A stretch of 64,000 nt of DNA, taken from the NCBI GenBank assembly GCA_945638575.1, contig CALZDP010000002.1, positions 102,688 to 166,687 of the forward strand. Reading direction: 5' to 3'. The first letter of the stretch is position 1; each line of letters begins with the position of its first letter. Both the position numbers and the translations under genes were made by a program. Source of the DNA: an uncultured Clostridia bacterium. GTDB taxonomy: Bacteria; Bacillota; Clostridia; Christensenellales; Borkfalkiaceae. The notes beneath the pieces were generated by a model, which saw only the letters and a list, made by a program, of their open reading frames with translations, searched no databases and was not told where the DNA came from. Below are positions 53,608 to 62,026 of this stretch, piece by piece.

Positions 53608-55473
53608 TTAATAGTTTACGTTTACTGACGACATCCTAAGCCATCTGTATTCGCACTGATCCAAATCCTTTTCGTAATCTTTGCCGTGTCCCATAAAGCA
53701 AAGAAGATCTTCGGATAATTCCGGTATGCTTGAAGTTTTGCCCGAAAGATAATCGGACAACTTTTCGGTTGCGATAACTATCCTTTGCTTTAAGGCGCCG
53801 AAGCGTAGGTCCTGAACGTCAAAACCGTTGGGGCGCGCTTCTTTATTCCACTGCGCCATAAAGGTGCGGTAAAATACTTCGATTAGATTATACAACTTTT
53901 TCAGATCTTTTAAAATCAAATTTAGGGCGTTTTTGTCATTATTTTTATAAGACTCTCTTAATTTTACGCCCATTTCCGCTTTAATTGCGAGAACTTTGCA
54001 AAGCGCCTTTTGTGTGTTGAATAGGTAAGCCCATTTGCCCGTCTTAGGTTCCGCCTTTTGCAGCCTTTTAACGTGCTTTTTATATAAATCCCCCTGCCCT
54101 TTTTCGATTATGGTATCCAAAGTACCGAGTAGAAGGTCGTTAAACAAAAGATATTTGTTGGCGCTGTTTTTTTCGTCAACGTCGTCATGGTCGGTAATGC
54201 GGTTGGCTAAATCGACGGTTAAAAAGTCATTTAGGCTGACGCCTGAAAAGTTTTTAAAACCTTTTTGGAATTTTTTGCCCCGATTATAATCGTTAAAATT
54301 GATATATCCTGCATAATATACGGACGGCATAGTGGCAAAACAAGAGGTTTCGGCACCGTTGTCCCCCCAACCCGTTACTATATAATGGTTAACGGAATTT
54401 TCCGTACAAGCCTTAGCGGATTCTTCTATAACCTTAAAAGAATAGCGGTTGTCGGGAGTAAAACCGAGCCACTTCCACGCCCCCGTGGCGAATGAAATTT
54501 TGTTTTTGAAAACGCTGTGTTTTTTAAGCATTTCTTCATAATGTTCTTTATAAGTATGGTAATAATCCCAATAAATAAGTTCGATACCTTCCGGCACGAG
54601 ATCGGTTAAAGTTTCTACGTTATCGTACTTCCAATTTATGGCAAGCGAGAAAAACATATCCGACCACATCATGGGCTTAAAGCCGTACTTACAACAGATT
54701 GCGTAAACCCTGTCTAAGTGCTGTTTCATGATTTCAAAATGCTTTTTGTAGCCGTTTTTATCCAAATATCTTCCCCTACCGAGCAAATAGGCTTCATCCA
54801 TACCGATATTTATTCGGCGCGAAGTGAAAGATTTAGCGCAAAATGAAATCATGGCTTCAATGAATTTATAAGTTTCTTCTTCGCCGACGAGCAAAATTTC
54901 GCCTATGTCGAAAAGGGAATCCATCGAAGGATAGCGTGTAACCGAATTAAAATGACCGAGCGTTTGTATACACGGGATAAGTTCTATGCCCAAACTTTTT
55001 GCGTAGTCATCGATTGACTTTATATCTTCTTCGGTGTACGGATTGCGAAGATAACCGAAATAAGGATAATCGTTTACCTTAAAAGTGTCCTCGGTATAAA
55101 GCATGAAAGAAGTATAACCTGAGATGGCGATTTGAGATATTACTTCTTTTACCGTTTGGATTTTGTACACTGCATTGCGCGAGCAATCGAGCATATATGT
55201 TAAATCTTCGAAACGAGGGGTGTATTTTTTGTTGAAATCTTTATCGGGAGCGTCCGAAAACAAATCGGAAAACTCCTTTAAAGCCCAAAGGGCGTGCGAC
55301 GGAGCAAAGACCGAAACGGTAAGAATTTTATCCCTGTAATCGATTTTTACAACCTTTTCTTCGATAAAATTAACGTAAGTTTCGACGCCGTCCGAGGCTA
55401 AAGCGAAACCGTAATCGCCGATTAAATTTTCAACTGCTTTTTTAACCCTTTCGTTTTTTAGATTGAATTTCAT
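53608..55473 (-). CDS. GH20 beta-N-acetylhexosaminidase
   Basis: Removes terminal beta-linked GlcNAc or GalNAc by substrate-assisted catalysis. It has 621 residues: an N-terminal alpha/beta domain (about 1-85), then the barrel with YMLDCSRNAV, the catalytic pair D226-E227 in NIGMDEAYLLGRGR, and a helical C-terminal part. No signal peptide, so it is cytoplasmic. The ATG at 55473 has AAGGTG 6 bases upstream; a GTG three codons earlier lies in that site. It follows the ROK kinase gene by about 37 bases. Confidence 0.92.
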   Translation of the reverse strand: MKFNLKNERVKKAVENLIGDYGFALASDGVETYVNFIEEKVVKIDYRDKILTVSVFAPSHALWALKEFSDLFSDAPDKDFNKKYTPRFEDLTYMLDCSRNAVYKIQTVKEVISQIAISGYTSFMLYTEDTFKVNDYPYFGYLRNPYTEEDIKSIDDYAKSLGIELIPCIQTLGHFNSVTRYPSMDSLFDIGEILLVGEEETYKFIEAMISFCAKSFTSRRINIGMDEAYLLGRGRYLDKNGYKKHFEIMKQHLDRVYAICCKYGFKPMMWSDMFFSLAINWKYDNVETLTDLVPEGIELIYWDYYHTYKEHYEEMLKKHSVFKNKISFATGAWKWLGFTPDNRYSFKVIEESAKACTENSVNHYIVTGWGDNGAETSCFATMPSVYYAGYINFNDYNRGKKFQKGFKNFSGVSLNDFLTVDLANRITDHDDVDEKNSANKYLLFNDLLLGTLDTIIEKGQGDLYKKHVKRLQKAEPKTGKWAYLFNTQKALCKVLAIKAEMGVKLRESYKNNDKNALNLILKDLKKLYNLIEVFYRTFMAQWNKEARPNGFDVQDLRFGALKQRIVIATEKLSDYLSGKTSSIPELSEDLLCFMGHGKDYEKDLDQCEYRWLRMSSVNVNY

Positions 55474-55509
55474 CTTAATCACCTTTATTATTTTTTATAA
55501 GCGGTTTAA

Positions 55510-56352
55510 TTAGTACAACTTGATAAGCGAACCTAAAGCGCCGGCGTTGTTGCCAAACTTAGCAAAAGTTATATCGCTTTTGTTGTCAATTAGACTTAAA
55601 AGAATCTCTTTATCTTTACTTAATCCGCCGCCCAAAATGATAACTTCGGGCGCATAAGCGGTGCGGACGTTGTCTAAAAAGATATTTAAATAGAAGGAAA
55701 ATCTTTTTAATACCATTACGGCGTTTTGGTTACCGCTTTCGTACAGTCGGAAAAGTCCCTTTACGCCGGATAAAGAGGGAATAAGTTTTTTGCCCTCGTA
55801 GTTAAGCGCAGTACACGATAGGTAGGCTTCTGCGCAACCTGTTTTTCCGCAGTTACATTTTTTGCCGTCGGGGACCAAAATCATATGGCCTAACCTTCCG
55901 CCGTCAAAATTTTTACCGCGAATTATTTTACCGCCCGATAAAACCGCTCCGCCTATGCCTGTGCCGAAGGTTATCATTACCGCATTTTGACAGTCGTTAT
56001 AGTTTGCGATTTCCGCTTTTAACGCGCAAATAGCATCGTTATCGGCAACGCAGGGAATTTTAAATTTTGCTTCCACCGAAGTTTTTATCGGGTAATCGGT
56101 CCATTCCGGCAAATTATCGGTTGCGTAAACGCAAACGCCCGTGTAAGGGTTGATATTGCCTGCCGACGATACCCCGATAAGGCTTACGCCTTCGCACATA
56201 AGTTGTTCTATAACCGAAAACATAGCGGTTTCGATACCCTTGCGGCCGCTTTTTGCGTTTGTCGGGCTTGACGCCGTTTTTATTATATTGTTACCTTCGA
56301 CAAGAATTCCTTTAACGGAAGTTCCGCCGATATCTATTCCTATTTTACACAT
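55510..56352 (-). CDS. ROK family sugar kinase
   Basis: ATP-dependent sugar kinase of 280 residues. It has the phosphate motif DIGGTSVKG (7-15), GTGIGGAVLSGG, the conserved GGRLGHM histidine and the zinc motif CNCGKTGCAE (about 164-173). ROK kinases act on glucose, GlcNAc, ManNAc or GlcN; with nanE in the same locus, ManNAc or GlcNAc is a good guess. It is co-transcribed with DUF4127 copy 2 upstream and GH20 downstream. Confidence 0.92.
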   Translation of the reverse strand: MCKIGIDIGGTSVKGILVEGNNIIKTASSPTNAKSGRKGIETAMFSVIEQLMCEGVSLIGVSSAGNINPYTGVCVYATDNLPEWTDYPIKTSVEAKFKIPCVADNDAICALKAEIANYNDCQNAVMITFGTGIGGAVLSGGKIIRGKNFDGGRLGHMILVPDGKKCNCGKTGCAEAYLSCTALNYEGKKLIPSLSGVKGLFRLYESGNQNAVMVLKRFSFYLNIFLDNVRTAYAPEVIILGGGLSKDKEILLSLIDNKSDITFAKFGNNAGALGSLIKLY

Positions 56353-56368
56353 AACGATTGCCTGTATT

Positions 56369-57862
56369 TTATTTGACCGTCAGCCGTATATCCGATTCAA
56401 ACATTCTTTTCCACGGCATTTGTACTTCTACCGATTTTACTCTGTCTGAAATTTTGGGATAGCCCGACATAAATGCAACAAGTTCCTTTTTGACTTCTTC
56501 CGCCGCCAATCCGTCTTGGTCGACTTTGAAGTAGTTTAAATTAAGTTTCGGCAATATGTTGTCGGTAACGTATTTGCGCACGTGCGTCATATAACCGAAA
56601 TCTTCATAATATCTGTGTAATAAAAAGTTATCCGTACCCCGTCTGTCTTTGCCGACTTGGTATATTACCGCCTGACAAACCGCCGTACCTAAGGTGTTTG
56701 AAGAAGTATTCCAACCTGCGTATGCGTGGATTTTGAACAACAAATCTTTACTGTACAGCATATCGAAAAGTTCAGTATCGGCACCGTTGCAGGTTGCTAC
56801 GTCCCCTATTGCGACGATTTTGTTTTTGCCTAAGGCGTACTCGGCGTAGTTTACGATTTCCGCAAGATTTCTTTCCACGTCATAGGCTTTAGCGTATTCC
56901 GCCTGCCATTCGTGGTACATACCCGAGCCCATATTGATTATTAAAACGATATCCGCTTCCAAAAGAGAATAAACACGGATTCCGCCTACCGCCAAAATAT
57001 GATATTTTACCGTTTCGTCAAGCGCCCTGTCTTCAAACCAAGGAATGACCGCGTTTGCCTTTACCGAAGCGTAATGAACGTAGATTTTGGGCTTTGCGTT
57101 GTCATTAGCGACAGCCCTGCCCAATAAAATCAAACCGGTATCGTCTGCGGACGGATACATAGCCGTCTTCATGTGCAAAAGGTTGGATTTTAAAAAGGTT
57201 CTGACCTTCATTTGGTCCATAGCGGTAAAGCCGTATTCGGCGGCATCGTCCTGCGGAATAATGAAATAGTCGCATACCCCGTTTTTTACGTATTCGAGAT
57301 TGTGCATAAGTAAATCGATATTTATCTTACGCCTTTTTAAGTAGTCATCCAAATATTCCGACTTTATCTTTGACTTTACTCTTTCAAAGTCCGATTCATC
57401 CGCTTTGGTAAGTTTGCCGGCCATTTTTAGGTGAGTATATCTTCCGTAAAGAAAAATTTCTTCTCCGCACTCGTCGTAATAGTCGGGCTCTTCGTCGGAA
57501 AGCGAATAACTTGGACAACGCATGATAAGTTCAAATAGGTAAAGTTTCATTTTTTTGTTTATCGCGCGCAACTTTTCCACGATTTTTGCACGAGATAAAA
57601 GTTCTTCGTAACTTTCGTGATGAAGCCGCGACGGTACTATACCGCCGAAAATTATCGTGTCCATGGAAAGGATGCAAACGTCGGCTTCTCTTACGTTAGA
57701 AATAAGCCACTCGGCTAATCCTGCCGTGTCGCCGCCCCTTTTTTTATCGCCCATTAAACTTTTGGGCGGAATAATAAGTTGATAGTCCGCCTTTGGCATC
57801 ATCTTAGGGTAATTGTAATTACACGGTCTTTCGTCAAGCGGAACCATTATTATTTTTTTCAT
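56369..57862 (-). CDS. DUF4127 family protein, copy 2
   Basis: Its 497 residues are closely similar to copy 1 at 39179 throughout: MVPLDERPCN, DTIIFGGIVPSRLHH, MRCPSYSLSDEEPDYY, IPQDDAAEYGFTAMDQ, SADDTGL and HAYAGWNTSSNTLG. Cytoplasmic, no signal peptide. The family's reaction is unknown to me. The two copies sit in two separate sugar operons, which argues for a carbohydrate-linked enzymatic role with different substrates. Confidence 0.88.
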   Translation of the reverse strand: MKKIIMVPLDERPCNYNYPKMMPKADYQLIIPPKSLMGDKKRGGDTAGLAEWLISNVREADVCILSMDTIIFGGIVPSRLHHESYEELLSRAKIVEKLRAINKKMKLYLFELIMRCPSYSLSDEEPDYYDECGEEIFLYGRYTHLKMAGKLTKADESDFERVKSKIKSEYLDDYLKRRKINIDLLMHNLEYVKNGVCDYFIIPQDDAAEYGFTAMDQMKVRTFLKSNLLHMKTAMYPSADDTGLILLGRAVANDNAKPKIYVHYASVKANAVIPWFEDRALDETVKYHILAVGGIRVYSLLEADIVLIINMGSGMYHEWQAEYAKAYDVERNLAEIVNYAEYALGKNKIVAIGDVATCNGADTELFDMLYSKDLLFKIHAYAGWNTSSNTLGTAVCQAVIYQVGKDRRGTDNFLLHRYYEDFGYMTHVRKYVTDNILPKLNLNYFKVDQDGLAAEEVKKELVAFMSGYPKISDRVKSVEVQMPWKRMFESDIRLTVK

Positions 57863-57938
57863 ATTACACTTTAAACCTGTTAATTAACGTTTATAACTTA
57901 CCGTTTTTAATTTAACTTGCCGTTTTTTCGATTTGCCG

Positions 57939-59057
57939 TTATTTTTTCGGTAGTTTGCTTTTATTCATAGAAAAGTCTACTTTTTCTATCGCTTTTTGGT
58001 AAAAATCGGCTATTTTTAACATTCCGCGATCGGTTGGGTGTACGCCGTCCGCCGTGTAGTCGCTAAATTCCTTGCCGAAAACCTTTGATTGATCGAAAAA
58101 GTAAACGTTATAGCCCTTTTTACTGTATTTTTTTGCAACGTTACGCAAAAAATCAACGTAAAAGGAATTCAGATTTACACGCTCATAATCGTAATTGTCA
58201 AGGGCGAATTTCATCCTTGACAGCAGTATAACGGGAACATCGGGGCGGATTGATAAAAATTTGTCCAAAAAGTTTTCGCAATTTTGCTTTAACCTTATAT
58301 CGACGCCGGCGTTTGGCTCGGCATCGACGATAAGCATATCCGGATTTATTTCCGCTAAAATTTCGGCAACTTCCGTTTCCATCATACAAACGCCCGAAAA
58401 ACCGTAGTTCGATACTTCGGTGTTCAGCCTTCTTGACAAAATGTTGGTGTATGACATTCCCGGGTGTGATGCGGAACAGCCGTGGGTTATGCTTGAACCG
58501 TATATTGCAATATTACGGTTTGCCGTGAAGGGGTCGGGCGTAACCGTCGCCCATTCGTTTACCCCGATCTGCAAGGAAGTTACCCCCATATAAAGGGGTA
58601 AATCGATTATGAATTTGCGCTGTGCGGTTTTTGAACTTCTAAAATCGCCCAATCTGCCCTCATAGAAGATATCGTTGATTTTTCCGTTTGTCGAGCCGTG
58701 GAAAATGTAAGTAGAAAACCTTTTATCGTACACGTATAAATCCATTCCGCACGCCCCGACAAGGGTCATATTAGTCATTTCAAAAGTTCCGTTTAACCCA
58801 ACTTTAACGAAAATGTCGCTTGCGTCGGTGATAAATTTTAACTGTATTCCGCTTGAATGTTCGGAAAAAAATGCTTCGCCGTCGCTTACAGGTCTTAAAT
58901 AATCGCGTTGGGCTTTTGTGAAACGGCAAAAACCTTCTTCATATAAAGCCTTTGTGCCGTAAACGGAAAAAAGTCCGCATTTTGCGTCGTAAAATTTAAG
59001 TTTGCAGTCGGCGTCGTTTTTTGCCGTCATGTTTTTGTCAAAATCGTAAACTTTCAT
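57939..59057 (-). CDS. SGNH/GDSL-type esterase with N-terminal beta domain
   Basis: Its 372 residues have an N-terminal jelly-roll-like region (about 1-175) and a C-terminal SGNH hydrolase: S189 in YGSSITHG as nucleophile and DGVHPTDRG near the C-terminus with the catalytic Asp-His pair. This architecture is found in bacterial carbohydrate esterases that remove acetyl groups. There is no signal peptide, so it probably deacetylates imported oligosaccharides. It heads the operon that continues with DUF4127 copy 2. Confidence 0.88.
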   Translation of the reverse strand: MKVYDFDKNMTAKNDADCKLKFYDAKCGLFSVYGTKALYEEGFCRFTKAQRDYLRPVSDGEAFFSEHSSGIQLKFITDASDIFVKVGLNGTFEMTNMTLVGACGMDLYVYDKRFSTYIFHGSTNGKINDIFYEGRLGDFRSSKTAQRKFIIDLPLYMGVTSLQIGVNEWATVTPDPFTANRNIAIYGSSITHGCSASHPGMSYTNILSRRLNTEVSNYGFSGVCMMETEVAEILAEINPDMLIVDAEPNAGVDIRLKQNCENFLDKFLSIRPDVPVILLSRMKFALDNYDYERVNLNSFYVDFLRNVAKKYSKKGYNVYFFDQSKVFGKEFSDYTADGVHPTDRGMLKIADFYQKAIEKVDFSMNKSKLPKK

Positions 59058-59085
59058 AATTTTATAGATTGAAAAATATATAAAA

Positions 59086-59104
59086 GTCGGGCTATAGGTC
59101 GATT
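59086..59104 (-). repeat. Copy of the CCTATA(A)GCC intergenic motif
   Basis: Minus strand AATCGACCTATAGCCCGAC. Its first twelve bases are identical to the copy at 29651 on the plus strand. It lies inside a weak AAAGTCG/CGACTTT hairpin in the leader of the esterase gene. Confidence 0.45.
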
Positions 59105-59136
59105 ATTCGACTTTTTTCCGCTTTTTTTAAATTGCT

Positions 59137-59176
59137 CCGCATATAGCCCGTTTTACCTAAAAGGGGCTATATGCGG
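59137..59176 (-). other. Perfect 13-bp hairpin after the phosphodiester glycosidase gene
   Basis: CCGCATATAGCCC / GGGCTATATGCGG with a 14-base loop lies between the genes at 59231 and 57939. The minus-strand sequence after it is AGCAATTT, a weak U tract. Its left arm is also a copy of the dispersed CATATAGCCCG motif. Confidence 0.7.
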
Positions 59177-59230
59177 TTTGAAATAAATTTGTTTAGTATG
59201 CTAAAATAAATTTATGTTTGCTATTTACGA

Positions 59231-60673
59231 TTATTTACTTGCAACCATTATTGTGTTTATTACCGCGCGTGAATCGTCGAGTCCGTAAGTGCCTTTATCG
59301 CTTGAACGAACTACTACCGTTTTTGTTCCGTCTTTATTAACGGTAAGTTGGGTAGAACCGCCGCCGTCAAAGTTGGCGCCGTTATTTACGCCGTAAAACG
59401 CCATAAAGTCGGCTAAGTCGGGCAAACTCATACCGTGAGTGTCCCCTTCCTGCGCCTTTTTGCCGTAATACATGGATTCGACCGCAAATATTACTACGGT
59501 GCCGTCCTGTTTAACGCCTACGGCACTTCTCGGAACGTCTGCAGATTGCGCGCCGTTGGTGTTTTCCTTTGTAACGGTTTTTGCAACGCTTCCGTTTTCA
59601 ACCAATGATTGACGGCAACCCAAAATTGTAGTGTAGCCCTTCCACGTGTCGTCCGGCGAAGTTATGTTATAGGAAAGATATTTGCCTTTAAGGGAGGAAA
59701 ATTCCGTGAAAGCCGAACTTGACTTACCTACGAAAACGTAACCGAAGTTGCCTTCCGGCGTAAATTGAGTGTCTGCGGTGCAGTTGATTTTTTCGGAAAC
59801 GCGCATATGCGAATATCCGCCGCCCAACGCAACCTTTAATGCGTAACTACCTGCTTTGCAGGTTTTGGCTGTCTTACCGGTATTAAAGACCACGCCGTTG
59901 TCGATTGAATCTTTTTCGACTTCTACGTTATACGACTTATTTGAAGTTTCACTGCCGATTTTATATGAAAGTTTGGCTTGAATAAGTTGCTGCTTTATTA
60001 AAGAATCGGTAACGTCGCCCGTATATTTAACGATTGGGGCAACCTGCGCGGTATTGCCTTTAACCCCGAATAGCATCGGTGCGGAGGCAGGTACGTCGCT
60101 TGCCGTATTTAGATAATCGTAATTTCCGTTGTCGTTATGTCCGTCCTTTACGATTACGCCGTCTTTAACGAAAGCGTTTACGGGTATGGAACCGAAAAAG
60201 TCTGCATTTAAGTAGGCGTAAACGGTTTTACCTGTTGCCGTTTCGTACGCGGAAGCCTGTTTCGAAGGTATTTCCTTAGCCATTTTAGATAGTTCGGTAG
60301 TGTTGTTTTTGGTGCCTGCAACAATGTTTACGGCAGACAAATCTACTTCTAAAGTATATACGACGGTGGTTTGACCGTTAGATTTAGTCAAGGTGTTTTT
60401 AACCAAAATCAAACCGTCGGTAAGCCTTTCCGCTTCATAACTTACGCTTGACTTATCAAAGCGCGTAGGAGCGTAATCGGTACGATAAGTTACGGTGATT
60501 TCGGTTGGGGGTTCTTCGCTTCCGCCGCCCGTATCGCTTGCCGTATCGCCTGTTGTTTGGGGCGGTTTGTTACCGGTGTTTTCGGGCGAAACGAGTGTGC
60601 ACGCAGACATTGTGCACAAAAGTGCAAAAACGACCAATAGAATTGTCGTTACGATAATATTAAACCTTTTCAT
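59231..60673 (-). CDS. Phosphodiester glycosidase (NAGPA-domain) lipoprotein
   Basis: Its 480 residues have a lipoprotein signal (C25 in TMSAC), a Pro/Thr/Gly-rich linker, and a NAGPA-family domain with PRSAVGVKQDG, the core FDGGGSTQL (D436) and a terminal SRAVINTI. The family includes the enzyme that removes GlcNAc from GlcNAc-1-phosphodiesters. AGGAGA precedes the ATG and a good promoter lies upstream. Surface location plus this chemistry suggests cleavage of sugar-1-phosphodiester bonds in an external glycan or the cell's own wall polymers. Confidence 0.88.
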   Translation of the reverse strand: MKRFNIIVTTILLVVFALLCTMSACTLVSPENTGNKPPQTTGDTASDTGGGSEEPPTEITVTYRTDYAPTRFDKSSVSYEAERLTDGLILVKNTLTKSNGQTTVVYTLEVDLSAVNIVAGTKNNTTELSKMAKEIPSKQASAYETATGKTVYAYLNADFFGSIPVNAFVKDGVIVKDGHNDNGNYDYLNTASDVPASAPMLFGVKGNTAQVAPIVKYTGDVTDSLIKQQLIQAKLSYKIGSETSNKSYNVEVEKDSIDNGVVFNTGKTAKTCKAGSYALKVALGGGYSHMRVSEKINCTADTQFTPEGNFGYVFVGKSSSAFTEFSSLKGKYLSYNITSPDDTWKGYTTILGCRQSLVENGSVAKTVTKENTNGAQSADVPRSAVGVKQDGTVVIFAVESMYYGKKAQEGDTHGMSLPDLADFMAFYGVNNGANFDGGGSTQLTVNKDGTKTVVVRSSDKGTYGLDDSRAVINTIMVASK

Positions 60674-60747
60674 AAAAATCTCCTATTCATATATTTTTTA
60701 GGTACGGCGTGAAAAAATTTTTCATTTATACCCTTTGCCGCGACTAT

Positions 60748-60776
60748 ATTATAACATCTTTTTACGGGAATATCAA
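60748..60776 (-). promoter_or_regulatory. Promoter of the phosphodiester glycosidase gene
   Basis: On the minus strand TTGATA (60776-60771), 17 bases and a perfect TATAAT (60753-60748). Confidence 0.75.
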
Positions 60777-60864
60777 TAGCAAATGAAAAAAAACTTCATA
60801 ATAATTTTTCTGTTTTTTTATTTATATGATTATTTTAAGATTTTTTTATTATTTTGCTTTTTGC

Positions 60865-60880
60865 ACTTCAATTTTGAAGT
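60865..60880. promoter_or_regulatory. Inverted repeat upstream of the plus-strand esterase promoter
   Basis: ACTTCA-N4-TGAAGT lies 26 bases before the -35 box at 60907. A further ACTTCA stands near 60788. It may be an operator. Confidence 0.3.
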
Positions 60881-60906
60881 AAAATTTCATAATTTTTGCT
60901 AACCTA

Positions 60907-60935
60907 TTGACTTTTAAATTCTTACATGCTAAAAT
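60907..60935 (+). promoter_or_regulatory. Promoter of the plus-strand esterase
   Basis: TTGACT (60907-60912), a 17-base spacer and TAAAAT (60930-60935) precede the gene at 60960. Confidence 0.7.
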
Positions 60936-60959
60936 TAAGAAAAAAAAGAGGTATCTATT

Positions 60960-61769
60960 TTGCGTACTTTTTCGGTTGAACTTAAAAAGTTATATAATTT
61001 AGCGGGCGGAACCCTTAACGCCTATGTATCCGGTCCCCCTTTCGACGATCCCGTGGAAAACTATAAACGCCCTGCGGTTATTATTGTCGCAGGCGGTGGT
61101 TATTATTTTGTAAGTAAACGAGAACAGGAACCCGTCGGCAATTACTTTTTATATCTTGGCTATCAGGTTTTTACCCTTGACTATCTGTGCGCCCCCGACG
61201 GCGTCAAATACCCCGAACAACTTTACGAACTTTCCGCTTCCGTAGACTATATAAGGAAAAACGCAGACAGCCTGAACGTTGATAAGGATAAAATTTTTTG
61301 CGTGGGCTTTTCCGCAGGCGGTCATCTTGTTTGCGATTTGGCTGTGGAATATGAAAAGGTTGAAAATGAACTCGGCATAAACTGCAAGCCGACGGCGGTC
61401 GGGCTTTGCTATCCCGTCATTACCCCCGAAGGCGGACATACGGACACCTTTAACAACCTTTTAAAGGGTTACGACGACGCCAAAAAGGCGGAAATTTTAT
61501 CAAAAATGAGGCTTAACAAACTTGTTAATAAAGACACTCCGCCCGCCTTTATTTGGGCGACGGCTTCCGACGACTGCGTTCCCCCCGTAAATTCTTTAAT
61601 GTACGCACAAGCGCTGTCGCTAAACGGGGTTAAATTTGAACTTCATATCTACCCGACAGGTAAACACGGGTTGTCAAGTTGCACCGAAGTCGTTAATCCC
61701 CCTTACCCGTACCTAAACAAAAACAGCGTTTGGCTAAAAGATTGCGAAGAATTTTTTAGATCGTTTTAA
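60960..61769 (+). CDS. Alpha/beta hydrolase, acetyl esterase-like
   Basis: Its 269 residues start at a TTG, supported by GAGG 8 bases upstream and the lack of another good start. It resembles BD-FAE/xylan-acetylesterase-type hydrolases: IIVAGGGYYFVS for the oxyanion region, nucleophile S118 in GFSAGGH, an aspartate in ASDDCVPP (about 203) and the histidine in GKHGLS (about 232). There is no signal peptide. It probably removes acetyl groups from imported sugars. It is a single-gene unit, opposite in direction to its neighbours. Confidence 0.88.
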   Translation: MRTFSVELKKLYNLAGGTLNAYVSGPPFDDPVENYKRPAVIIVAGGGYYFVSKREQEPVGNYFLYLGYQVFTLDYLCAPDGVKYPEQLYELSASVDYIRKNADSLNVDKDKIFCVGFSAGGHLVCDLAVEYEKVENELGINCKPTAVGLCYPVITPEGGHTDTFNNLLKGYDDAKKAEILSKMRLNKLVNKDTPPAFIWATASDDCVPPVNSLMYAQALSLNGVKFELHIYPTGKHGLSSCTEVVNPPYPYLNKNSVWLKDCEEFFRSF

Positions 61770-61811
61770 GTGAATTTCGGTGTTCGCCAATAAACCTTTC
61801 TTTTTAAATTT

Positions 61812-61880
61812 CATATATGCGCTTATTTGCATATAGACTTACTGTGCATATATGCTTCCTGTACATATAGGCTTACTATA
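61812..61880. repeat. Four degenerate tandem repeats of about 17 bp
   Basis: Units begin with CATATA at 61812, 61830, 61847 and 61864, for example CATATAGACTTACTGTG and CATATAGGCTTACTATA. They lie between the plus-strand esterase stop and its terminator. The remaining gap 61881-62026 holds that terminator and no gene. Confidence 0.65.
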
Positions 61881-61896
61881 CGGCTTTAAAAAAAGC

Positions 61897-61934
61897 AATC
61901 CCCGTAACGGCTAAAAACCGCTACGGGGATTTTC
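61897..61934. terminator. Bidirectional terminator
   Basis: AATCCCCGTA..CGG pairs with CCG..TACGGGGATT with one mismatch around a 7-base loop, followed by TTT. It separates the convergent genes at 60960 and 62027. Confidence 0.82.
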
Positions 61935-62026
61935 TATGTTAAGGAGGAGATACTTATAATTCGTAATATTTGACAGTAACTTTATGTTTGCCTGTTGTTT
62001 TTTCGCCTGCTTTTTATGTTTGCCGA

